Shown: piece by piece, positions 46,201-59,606 of the stretch | Position numbering within the stretch: position 1 is the first letter of the stretch | Layout of the letters: the number at the start of each line of letters is the position of its first letter | Assembly (NCBI GenBank): GCA_018105865.1 | Contig: CM030852.1 | Coordinates: forward strand, 13,813,445 to 13,877,444 | Length of the DNA stretch: 64,000 nucleotides | Reading direction: 5' to 3' | From: Metaphire vulgaris | Lineage: Eukaryota > Annelida > Clitellata > Crassiclitellata > Megascolecidae | Made by a program: the position numbers and the translations under genes | The notes under the pieces: model-generated | What the model saw: the letters and a program-made list of their open reading frames with translations, nothing else | What the model was told of the DNA's origin: nothing | The model's database searches: none

Positions 46201-48451
46201 CATAATCGATTTCAAGCGCCATATTGAGCCACTATCTTTAGCATTCCTCACTACATCAATATCAATTGCTATTGCAAACATAGGCCATCAACTTTTGCAT
46301 TTAGAAGGCCTCATCCATGACCACCCTCGCTATTCTATCATGCTAATAATGCATAGCATTTGTGCACAATCAAGCTCATATTTGAAAATTATTTCGTCCT
46401 GTTAAAGATCGCTTTCAAGCACCATATTGAGCCACTATCTTTAGCATTCCTCACTACATTGATATCAATCGCTACTGAAAACATAAGCCATCAACTTCTG
46501 CATTTAGAAGGCCTCATCCATGACCACCCTCGCTATTCTATAATGCTAATAATGCATAATCGATTTCAAGCGCCATATTGAGCCACTATCTTTAGCATTC
46601 CTCACTACATCAATATCAATTGCTATTGCAAACATAGGCCATCAACTTTTGCATTTAGAAGGCCTCATCCATGACCACCCTCGCTATTCTATCATGCTAA
46701 TAATGCATAGCATTTGTGCACAATCAAGCTCATATTTGAAAATTATTTCGTCCTGTTAAAGATCGATTTCAAGCACCATATTGAGCCACTATCTTTAGCA
46801 TTCCTCACTACATTGATATCAATCGCTATTGAAAACATAAGCCATCAACTTCTGCATTTAGAAGGCCTCACCCATGACCACCCTCGCTATTCTATAATGC
46901 TAATAATGCATAATCGATTTCAAGCGCCATATTGAGCTACTATCTTTAGCATTCCTCACTACATTGATATCAATCGCTATTGAAAACATAAGCCATCAAC
47001 TTCTGCATTTAAAAGGCCTCATCCATGACCACCCTCGCAATTCTATAATGCTAATAATGCATAATCGATTTCAAGCGCCATATTGAGTCACTATCTTTAG
47101 CATTCCTCACTACATCAATATCAATCGCTATTGCAAACATAAGCCATCAACTTCTGCATTTAGAAGGCCTCATCCCTGACCACCCTCGCTATTCTATAAT
47201 GCTAATAATGCATAATCGATTTCAAGCGCCATATTGAGTCACTATCTTTAGCATTCCTCACTACATTGATATCAATCGCTATTGCAAACATAGGCCATCA
47301 ACTTTTGCATTTAGAAGGCCTCATCCATGACCACCCTCGCTATTCTATAATGCCTATAGTGCATAATCGATTTCAAGCGCCATATTGAGCCACTATCTTT
47401 AGCATTCCTCACTACATCATTATCAATTGCTATTGCAAACATAGGCCATCAACTTTTGCATTTAGAAGGCCTCATCCATGACCACCCTCGCTATTCTATA
47501 ATGCTAATAATGCATAATCGATTTCAAGCGCCATATTGAGTCACTATCTTTAGCATTCCTCACTACATTGATATCAATCGCTATTGAAAACATAAGCCAT
47601 CAACTTCTGCATTTAGAAGGCCTCATCCATGACCACCCTCGCTATTCTATAATGCTAATAATGCATAATCGATTTCAAGCGCCATATTGAGCCACTATCT
47701 TTAGCATTCCTCACTACATTGATATCAATTGCTATTGCAAACATAGGCCATCAACTTTTGCATTTAGAAGGCCTCATCCATGACCACCCTCGCTATTCTA
47801 TCATGCTAATAATGCATAGCACTTGTGCACAATCAAGCTCATATTTGAAAATTATTTCGTCCTGTTAAAGATGGATTTCAAGCACCATATTGAGCCACTA
47901 TCTTTAGCATTCCTCACTACATTGATATCAATCGCTATTGAAAACATAAGCCATCAACTTCTGCATTTAGAAGGCCTCATCCATGACCACCCTCGCTATT
48001 CTATAATGCCTATAGTGCATAATCGATTTCAAGCGCCATATTGAGCCACTATCTTTAGCATTCCTCACTACATCATTATCAATTGCTACTGCAAACATAG
48101 GCCATCAACTTTTGCATTTAGAAGGCCTCATCCATGACCACCCTCGCTATTCTATCATGCTAATAATGCATAGCATTTGTGCACAATCAAGCTCATATTT
48201 GAAAATTATTTCGTCCTGTTAAAGATCGATTTCAAGCACCATATTGAGCCACTATCTTTAGCATTCCTCACTACATTGATGTCAATCGCTATTGAAAACA
48301 TAAGCCATCAACTTCTGCATTTAGAAGGCCTCATCCATGACCACCCTCGCTATTCTATAATGCCTATAGTGCATAATCGATTTCAAGCGCCATATTGAGC
48401 CACTATCTTTAGCATTCCTCACTACATCAATATCAATTGCTATTGCAAACA
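37297..48451 (+). repeat. Higher-order repeat unit, copy 1 (11,155 bp)
   Basis: The B-monomer spacings in this block (505, 656, 354, 1109, 556, 505, 656, 354, 1260 ...) recur in the same order 11,155 bp to the right. My count is 20 B and 47 A monomers; 20x203 + 47x151 minus two single-base deletions gives 11,155. The left limit is set by two base differences (at about 37232 and 37286) against the equivalent position at 48387-48441. Confidence 0.9.
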
Positions 48452-51400
48452 TAGGCCATCAACTTTTGCATTTAGAAGGCCTCATCCATGACCACCCTCG
48501 CTATTCTATCATGCTAATAATGCATAGCATTTGTGCACAATCAAGCTCATATTTGAAAATTATTTCGTCCTGTTAAAGATGGATTTCAAGCACCATATTG
48601 AGCCACTATATTTAGCATTCCTCACTACATTGATATCAATCGCTATTGGAAACATAAGCCATCAACTTCTGCATTTAGAAGGCCTCATCCATGACCACCC
48701 TCGCTATTCTATAATGCTAATAATGCATAATCGATTTCAAGCGCCATATTGAGTCACTATCTTTAGCATTCCTCACTACATTGATATCAATCGCTACTGA
48801 AAACATAAGCCATCAACTTCTGCATTTAGAAGGCCTCATCCATGACCACCCTCGCTATTCTATAATGCTAATAATGCATAATCGATTTCAAGCGCCATAT
48901 TGAGCCACTATCTTTAGCATTCCTCACTACATCAATATCAATTGCTATTGCAAACATAGGCCATCAACTTTTGCATTTAGAAGGCCTCATCCATGACCAC
49001 CCTCGCTATTCTATCATGCTAATAATGCATAGCATTTGTGCACAATCAAGCTCATATTTGAAAATTATTTCGTCCTGTTAAAGATCGCTTTCAAGCACCA
49101 TATTGAGCCACTATCTTTAGCATTCCTCACTACATTGATATCAATCGCTATTGAAAACATAAGCCATCAACTTCTGCATTTAGAAGGCCTCATCCATGAC
49201 CACCCTCGCAATTCTATAATGCTAATAATGCATAATCGATTTCAAGCGCCATATTGAGTCACTATCTTTAGCATTCCTCACTACATCAATATCAATCGCT
49301 ATTGCAAACATAAGCCATCAACTTCTGCATTTAGAAGGCCTCATCCATGACCACCCTCGCTATTCTATAATGCTAATAATGCATAATCGATTTCAAGCGC
49401 CATATTGAGTCACTATCTTTAGCATTCCTCACTACATTGATATCAATCGCTATTGAAAACATAAGCCATCAACTTCTGCATTTAGAAGGCCTCATCCATG
49501 ACCACCCTCGCTATTCTATAATGCCTATAGTGCATAATCGATTTCAAGCGCCATATTGAGCCACTATCTTTAGCATTCCTCACTACATCAATATCAATTG
49601 CTATTGCAAACATAGGCCATCAACTTTTGCATTTAGAAGGCCTCATCCATGACCACCGTCGCTATTCTATCATGCTAATAATGCATAGCATTTGTGCACA
49701 ATCAAGCTCATATTTGAAAATTATTTCGTCCTGTTAAAGATGGATTTCAAGCACCATATTGAGCCACTATATTTAGCATTCCTCACTACATTGATATCAA
49801 TCGCTATTGGAAAACATAAGCCATCAACTTCTGCATTTAGAAGGCCTCATCCATGACCACCCTCGCTATTCTATAATGCCTATAGTGAATAATCGATTTC
49901 AAGCGCCATATTGATCCACTATCTTTAGCATTCCTCACGACATCAATATCAATTGCTATTGCAAACATAGGCCATCAACTTTTGCATTTAGAAGGCCTCA
50001 TCCATGACCACCCTCGCTATTCTATCATGCTAATAATGCATAGCATTTGTGCCCAATCAAGCTCATATTTGAAAATTATTTCGTCCTGTTAAAGATCGAT
50101 TTCAAGCACCATATTGAGCCACTATCTTTAGCATTCCTCACTACATTGATATCAATCGCTATTGAAAACATAAGCCATCAACTTCTGCATTTAGAAGGCC
50201 TCACCCATGACCACCCTCGCTATTCTATAATGCTAATAATGCATAATCGATTTCAAGCGCCATATTGAGCTACTATCTTTAGCATTCTTCACTACATTGA
50301 TATCAATCGCTATTGAAAACATAAGCCATCAACTTCTGCATTTAAAAGGCCTCATCCATGACCACCCTCGCAATTCTATAATGCTAATAATGCATAATCG
50401 ATTTCAAGCGCCATATTGAGTCACTATCTTTAGCATTCCTCACTACATCAATATCAATCGCTATTGCAAACATAAGCCATCAACTTCTGCATTTAGAAGG
50501 CCTCATCCTGACCACCCTCGCTATTCTATAATGCTAATAATGCATAATCGATTTCAAGCGCCATATTGAGTCACTATCTTTAGCATTCCTCACTACATTG
50601 ATATCAATCGCTATTGAAAACATAAGCCATCAACTTCTGCATTTAAAAGGCCTCATCCATGACCACCCTCGCAATTCTATAATGCTAATAATGCATAATC
50701 GATTTCAAGCGCCATATTGAGTCACTATCTTTAGCATTCCTCACTACATTGATATCAATCGCTATTGAAAACATAAGCCATCAACTTCTGCATTTAGAAG
50801 GCCTCATCCATGACCACCCTCGCTATTCTATAATGCCTATAGTGCATAATCGATTTCAAGCGCCATATTGAGCCACTATCTTTAGCATTCCTCACTACAT
50901 CATTATCAATTGCTATTGCAAACATAGGCCATCAACTTTTGCATTTAGAAGGCCTCATCCATGACCACCCTCGCTATTCTATAATGCTAATAATGCATAA
51001 TCGATTTCAAGCGCCATATTGAGCCACTATCTTTAGCATTCCTCACTACATCAATATCAATTGCTATTGCAAACATAGGCCATCAACGTTTGCATTTAGA
51101 AGGCCTCATCCATGACCACCCTCGCTATTCTATCATGCTAATAATGCATAGCATTTGTGCACAATCAAGCTCATATTTGAAAATTATTTCGTCCTGTTAA
51201 AGATCGATTTCAAGCACCATATTGAGCCACTATCTTTAGCATTCCTCACTACATTGATATCAATCGCTATTGAAAACATAAGCCATCAACTTCTGCATTT
51301 AGAAGGCCTCATCCATGACCACCCTCGCTATTCTATCATGCTAATAATGCATAGCATTTGTGCACAATTAGCTCATATTTGAAAATTATTTCGTCCTGTT

Positions 51401-54400
51401 AAAGATCGATTTCAAGCACCATATTGAGCCACTATCTTTAGCATTCCTCACTACATTGATGTCAATCGCTATTGAAAACATAAGCCATCAACTTCTGCAT
51501 TTAGAAGGCCTCATCCATGACCACCCTCGCTATTCTATAATGCCTATAGTGCATAATCGATTTCAAGCGCCATATTGAGCCACTATCTTTAGCATTCCTC
51601 ACTACATCAATATCAATTGCTATTGCAAACGTAGGCCATCAACTTTTGCATTTAGAAGGCCTCATCCATGACCACCCTCGCTATTCTATCATGCTAATAA
51701 TGCATAGCATTTGTGCACAATCAAGCTCATATTTGAAAATTATTTCGTCCTGTTAAAGATGGATTTCAAGCACCATATTGAGCCACTATATTTAGCATTC
51801 CTCACTACATTGATATCAATCGCTATTGGAAACATAAGCCATCAACTTCTGCATTTAGAAGGCCTCATCCATGACCACCCTCGCTATTCTATAATGCTAA
51901 TAATGCATAATCGATTTCAAGCGCCATATTGAGTCACTATCTTTAGCATTCCTCACTACATTGATATCAATCGCTACTGAAAACATAAGCCATCAACTTC
52001 TGCATTTAGAAGGCCTCATCCATGACCACCCTCGCTATTCTATAATGCTAATAATGCATAATCGATTTCAAGCGCCATATTGAGCCACTATCTTTAGCAT
52101 TCCTCACTACATCAATATCAATTGCTATTGCAAACATAGGCCATCAACTTTTGCATTTAGAAGGCCTCATCCATGACCACCCTCGCTATTCTATCATGCT
52201 AATAATGCATAGCATTTGTGCACAATCAAGCTCATATTTGAAAATTATTTCGTCCTGTTAAAGATCGCTTTCAAGCACCATATTGAGCCACTATCTTTAG
52301 CATTCCTCACTACATTGATATCAATCGCTATTGAAAACATAAGCCATCAACTTCTGCATTTAGAAGGCCTCATCCATGACCACCTCGCAATTCTATAATG
52401 CTAATAATGCATAATCGATTTCAAGCGCCATATTGAGTCACTATCTTTAGCATTCCTCACTACATCAATATCAATCGCTATTGCAAACATAAGCCATCAA
52501 CTTCTGCATTTAGAAGGCCTCATCCATGACCACCCTCGCTATTCTATAATGCTAATAATGCATAATCGATTTCAAGCGCCATATTGAGTCACTATCTTTA
52601 GCATTCCTCACTACATTGATATCAATCGTTATTGAAAACATAAGCCATCAACTTCTGCATTTAGAATGCCTCATCCATGACCACCCTCGCTATTCTATAA
52701 TGCCTATAGTGCATAATCGATTTCAAGCGCCATATTGAGCCACTATCTTTAGCATTCCTCACTACATCATTATCAATTGCTATTGCAAACATAGGCCATC
52801 AACGTTTGCATTTAGAAGGCCTCATCCATGACCACCCTCGCTATTCTATCATGCTAATAATGCATAGCATTTGTGCACAATCAAGCTCATATTTGAAAAT
52901 TATTTCGTCCTGTTAAAGATGGATTTCAAGCACCATATTGAGCCACTATATTTAGCATTCCTCACTACATTGATATCAATCGCTATTGGAAACATAAGCC
53001 ATCAACTTCTGCATTTAGAAGGCCTCATCCATGACCACCCTCGCTATTCTATAATGCCTATAGTGAATAATCGATTTCAAGCGCCATATTGATCCACTAT
53101 CTTTAGCATTCCTCACGACATCAATATCAATTGCTATTGCAAACATAGGCCATCAACTTTTGCATTTAGAAGGCCTCATCCATGACCACCCTCGCTATTC
53201 TATCATGCTAATAATGCATAGCATTTGTGCCCAATCAAGCTCATATTTGAAAATTATTTCGTCCTGTTAAAGATCGATTTCAAGCACCATATTGAGCCAC
53301 TATCTTTAGCATTCCTCACTACATTGATATCAATCGCTATTGAAAACATAAGCCATCAACTTCTGCATTTAGAAGGCCTCACCCATGACCACCCTCGCTA
53401 TTCTATAATGCTAATAATGCATAATCGATTTCAAGCGCCATATTGAGTCACTATCTTTAGCATTCCTCACTACATTGATATCAATCGCTATTGAAAACAT
53501 AAGCCATCAACTTCTGCATTTAAAAGGCCTCATCCATGACCACCCTCGCAATTCTATAATGCTAATAATGCATAATCGATTTCAAGCGCCATATTGAGTC
53601 ACTATCTTTAGCATTCCTCACTACATCAATATCAATCGCTATTGCAAACATAAGCCATCAACTTCTGCATTTAGAAGGCCTCATCCTGACCACCCTCGCT
53701 ATTCTATAATGCTAATAATGCATAATCGATTTCAAGCGCCATATTGAGTCACTATCTTTAGCATTCCTCACTACATTGATATCAATCGCTATTGAAAACA
53801 TAAGCCATCAACTTCTGCATTTAAAAGGCCTCATCCATGACCACCCTCGCAATTCTATAATGCTAATAATGCATAATCGATTTCAAGCGCCATATTGAGT
53901 CACTATCTTTAGCATTCCTCACTACATTGATATCAATCGCTATTGAAAACATAAGCCATCAACTTCTGCATTTAGAAGGCCTCATCCATGACCACCCTCG
54001 CTATTCTATAATGCCTATAGTGCATAATCGATTTCAAGCGCCATATTGAGCCACTATCTTTAGCATTCCTCACTACATCATTATCAATTGCTATTGCAAA
54101 CATAGGCCATCAACTTTTGCATTTAGAAGGCCTCATCCATGACCACCCTCGCTATTCTATAATGCTAATAATGCATAATCGATTTCAAGCGCCATATTGA
54201 GTCACTATCTTTAGCATTCCTCACTACATTGATATCAATCGCTATTGAAAACATAAGCCATCAACTTCTGCATTTAGAAGGCCTCATCCATGACCACCCT
54301 CGCTATTCTATAATGCTAATAATGCATAATCGATTTCAAGCGCCATATTGAGCCACTATCTTTAGCATTCCTCACTACATTGATATCAATTGCTATTGCA

Positions 54401-57400
54401 AACATAGGCCATCAACTTTTGCATTTAGAAGGCCTCATCCATGACCACCCTCGCTATTCTATCATGCTAATAATGCATAGCACTTGTGCACAATCAAGCT
54501 CATATTTGAAAATTATTTCGTCCTGTTAAAAATGGATTTCAAGCACCATATTGAGCCACTATCTTTAGCATTCCTCACTACATTGATATCAATCGCTATT
54601 GAAAACATAAGCCATCAACTTCTGCATTTAGAAGGCCTCATCCATGACCACCCTCGCTATTCTATAATGCCTATAGTGCATAATCGATTTCAAGCGCCAT
54701 ATTGAGCCACTATCTTTAGCATTCCTCACTACATCATTATCAATTGCTATTGCAAACATAGGCCATCAACTTTTGCATTTAGAAGGCCTCATCCATGACC
54801 ACCCTCGCTATTCTATCATGCTAATAATGCATAGCATTTGTGCACAATCAAGCTCATATTTGAAAATTATTTCGTCCTGTTAAAGATCGATTTCAAGCAC
54901 CATATTGAGCCACTATCTTTAGCATTCCTCACTACATTGATGTCAATCGCTATTGAAAACATAAGCCATCAACTTCTGCATTTAGAAGGCCTCATCCTTG
55001 ACCACCCTCGCTATTCTATAATGCCTATAGTGCATAATCGATTTCAAGCGCCATATTGAGCCACTATCTTTAGCATTCCTCACTACATCAATATCAATTG
55101 CTATTGCAAACATAGGCCATCAACTTTTTGCATTTAGAAGGCCTCATCCATGACCACCCTCGCTATTCTATCATGCTAATAATGCATAGCATTTGTGCAC
55201 AATCAAGCTCATATTTGAAAATTATTTCGTCCTGTTAAAGATGGATTTCAAGCACCATATTGAGCCACTATATTTAGCATTCCTCACTACATTGATATCA
55301 ATCGCTATTGAAAACATAAGCCATCAACTTCTGCATTTAGAAGGCCTCATCCATGACCACCCTCGCTATTCTATAATGCTAATAATGCATAATCGATTTC
55401 AAGCGCCATATTGAGTCACTATCTTTAGCATTCATCACTACATTGATATCAATCGCTACTGAAAACATAAGCCATCAACTTCTGCATTTAGAAGGCCTCA
55501 TCCATGACCACCCTCGCTATTCTATAATGCTAATAATGCATAATCGATTTCAAGCGCCATATTGAGCCACTATCTTTAGCATTCCTCACTACATCAATAT
55601 CAATTGCTATTGCAAACATAGGCCATCAACTTTTGCATTTAGAAGGCCTCATCCATGACCACCCTCGCTATTCTATCATGCTAATAATGCATAGCATTTG
55701 TGCACAATCAAGCTCATATTTGAAAATTATTTCGTCCTGTTAAAGATCGATTTCAAGCACCATATTGAGCCACTATCTTTAGCATTCCTCACTACATTGA
55801 TATCAATCGCTATTGAAAACATAAGCCATCAACTTCTGCATTTAGAAGGCCTCACCCATGACCACCCTCGCTATTCTATAATGCTAATAATGCATAATCG
55901 ATTTCAAGCGCCATATTGAGCTACTATCTTTAGCATTCCTCACTACATTGATATCAATCGCTATTGAAAACATAAGCCATCAACTTCTGCATTTAAAAGG
56001 CCTCATCCATGACCACCCTCGCAATTCTATAATGCTAATAATGCATAATCGATTTCACGCGCCATATTGAGTCACTATCTTTAGCATTCCTCACTACATC
56101 AATATCAATCGCTATTGCAAACATAAGCCATCAACTTCTGCATTTAGAAGGCCTCATCCCTGACCACCCTCGCTATTCTATAATGCTAATAATGCATAAT
56201 CGATTTCAAGCGCCATATTGAGTCACTATCTTTAGCATTCCTCACTACATTGATATCAATCGCTATTGAAAACATAAGCCATCAACTTCTGCATTTAGAA
56301 GGCCTCATCCATGACCACCCTCGCTATTCTATAATGCCTATAGTGCATAATCGATTTCAAGCGCCATATTGAGCCACTATCTTTAGCATTCCTCACTACA
56401 TCATTATCAATTGCTATTGCAAACATAGGCCATCAACTTTTGCATTTAGAAGGCCTCATCCATGACCACCCTCGCTATTCTATAATGCTAATAATGCATA
56501 ATCGATTTCAAGCGCCATATTGAGTCACTATCTTTAGCATTCCTCACTACATTGATATCAATCGCTATTGAAAACATAAGCCATCAACTTCTGCATTTAG
56601 AAGGCCTCATCCATGACCACCCTCGCTATTCTATAATGCTAATAATGCATAATCGATTTCAAGCGCCATATTGAGCCACTATCTTTAGCATTCCTCACTA
56701 CATTGATATCAATTGCTATTGCAAACATAGGCCATCAACTTTTGCATTTAGAAGGCCTCATCCATGACCACCCTCGCTATTCTATCATGCTAATAATGCA
56801 TAGCACTTGTGCACAATCAAGCTCATATTTGAAAATTATTTCGTCCTGTTAAAGATGGATTTCAAGCACCATATTGAGCCACTATCTTTAGCATTCCTCA
56901 CTACATTGATATCAATCGCTATTGAAAACATAAGCCATCAACTTCTGCATTTAGAAGGCCTCATCCATGACCACCCTCGCTATTCTATAATGCCTATAGT
57001 GCATAATCGATTTCAAGCGCCATATTGAGCCACTATCTTTAGCATTCCTCACTACATCATTATCAATTGCTACTGCAAACATAGGCCATCAACTTTTTGC
57101 ATTTAGAAGGCCTCATCCATGACCACCCTCGCTATTCTATCATGCTAATAATGCATAGCATTTGTGCACAATCAAGCTCATATTTGAAAATTATTTCGTC
57201 CTGTTAAAGATCGATTTCAAGCACCATATTGAGCCACTATCTTTAGCATTCCTCACTACATTGATGTCAATCGCTATTGAAAACATAAGCCATCAACTTC
57301 TGCATTTAGAAGGCCTCATCCATGACCACCCTCGCTATTCTATAATGCCTATAGTGCATAATCGATTTCAAGCGCCATATTGAGCCACTATCTTTAGCAT

Positions 57401-59606
57401 TCCTCACTACATCAATATCAATTGCTATTGCAAACATAGGCCATCAACTTTTGCATTTAGAAGGCCTCATCCATGACCACCCTCGCTATTCTATCATGCT
57501 AATAATGCATAGCATTTGTGCACAATCAAGCTCATATTTGAAAATTATTTCGTCCTGTTAAAGATCGCTTTCAAGCACCATATTGAGCCACTATCTTTAG
57601 CATTCCTCACTACATTGATATCAATCGCTACTGAAAACATAAGCCATCAACTTCTGCATTTAGAAGGCCTCATCCATGACCACCCTCGCTATTCTATAAT
57701 GCTAATAATGCATAATCGATTTCAAGCGCCATATTGAGCCACTATCTTTAGCATTCCTCACTACATCAATATCAATTGCTATTGCAAACATAGGCCATCA
57801 ACTTTTGCATTTAGAAGGCCTCATCCATGACCACCCTCGCTATTCTATCATGCTAATAATGCATAGCATTTGTGCACAATCAAGCTCATATTTGAAAATT
57901 ATTTCGTCCTGTTAAAGATCGATTTCAAGCACCATATTGAGCCACTATCTTTAGCATTCCTCACTACATTGATATCAATCGCTATTGAAAACATAAGCCA
58001 TCAACTTCTGCATTTAGAAGGCCTCACCCATGACCACCCTCGCTATTCTATAATGCTAATAATGCATAATCGATTTCAAGCGCCATATTGAGCTACTATC
58101 TTTAGCATTCCTCACTACATTGATATCAATCGCTATTGAAAACATAAGCCATCAACTTCTGCATTTAAAAGGCCTCATCCATGACCACCCTCGCAATTCT
58201 ATAATGCTAATAATGCATAATCGATTTCAAGCGCCATATTGAGTCACTATCTTTAGCATTCCTCACTACATCAATATCAATCGCTATTGCAAACATAAGC
58301 CATCAACTTCTGCATTTAGAAGGCCTCATCCTGACCACCCTCGCTATTCTATAATGCTAATAATGCATAATCGATTTCAAGCGCCATATTGAGTCACTAT
58401 CTTTAGCATTCCTCACTACATTGATATCAATCGCTATTGCAAACATAGGCCATCAACTTTTGCATTTAGAAGGCCTCATCCATGACCACCCTCGCTATTC
58501 TATAATGCCTATAGTGCATAATCGATTTCAAGCGCCATATTGAGCCACTATCTTTAGCATTCCTCACTACATCATTATCAATTGCTATTGCAAACATAGG
58601 CCATCAACTTTTGCATTTAGAAGGCCTCATCCATGACCACCCTCGCTATTCTATAATGCTAATAATGCATAATCGATTTCAAGCGCCATATTGAGTCACT
58701 ATCTTTAGCATTCCTCACTACATTGATATCAATCGCTATTGAAAACATAAGCCATCAACTTCTGCATTTAGAAGGCCTCATCCATGACCACCCTCGCTAT
58801 TCTATAATGCTAATAATGCATAATCGATTTCAAGCGCCATATTGAGCCACTATCTTTAGCATTCCTCACTACATTGATATCAATTGCTATTGCAAACATA
58901 GGCCATCAACTTTTGCATTTAGAAGGCCTCATCCATGACCACCCTCGCTATTCTATCATGCTAATAATGCATAGCACTTGTGCACAATCAAGCTCATATT
59001 TGAAAATTATTTCGTCCTGTTAAAGATGGATTTCAAGCACCATATTGAGCCACTATCTTTAGCATTCCTCACTACATTGATATCAATCGCTATTGAAAAC
59101 ATAAGCCATCAACTTCTGCATTTAGAAGGCCTCATCCATGACCACCCTCGCTATTCTATAATGCCTATAGTGCATAATCGATTTCAAGCGCCATATTGAG
59201 CCACTATCTTTAGCATTCCTCACTACATCATTATCAATTGCTACTGCAAACATAGGCCATCAACTTTTGCATTTAGAAGGCCTCATCCATGACCACCCTC
59301 GCTATTCTATCATGCTAATAATGCATAGCATTTGTGCACAATCAAGCTCATATTTGAAAATTATTTCGTCCTGTTAAAGATCGATTTCAAGCACCATATT
59401 GAGCCACTATCTTTAGCATTCCTCACTACATTGATGTCAATCGCTATTGAAAACATAAGCCATCAACTTCTGCATTTAGAAGGCCTCATCCATGACCACC
59501 CTCGCTATTCTATAATGCCTATAGTGCATAATCGATTTCAAGCGCCATATTGAGCCACTATCTTTAGCATTCCTCACTACATCAATATCAATTGCTATTG
59601 CAAACA
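48452..59606 (+). repeat. Higher-order repeat unit, copy 2
   Basis: Private variants of copy 1 reappear at +11,155. Examples are TTTAGAATGCC (41508 and 52662), TTTCACGCGCC (about 44900 and 56055), GTTAAAAATGG (about 43370 and 54526), CATTCATCACT (about 44276 and 55431) and CATCCTTGACC (about 43850 and 55005). Only scattered single-base changes separate the copies. The match stops between 59607 and 59735, where the monomer order changes. Confidence 0.9.
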
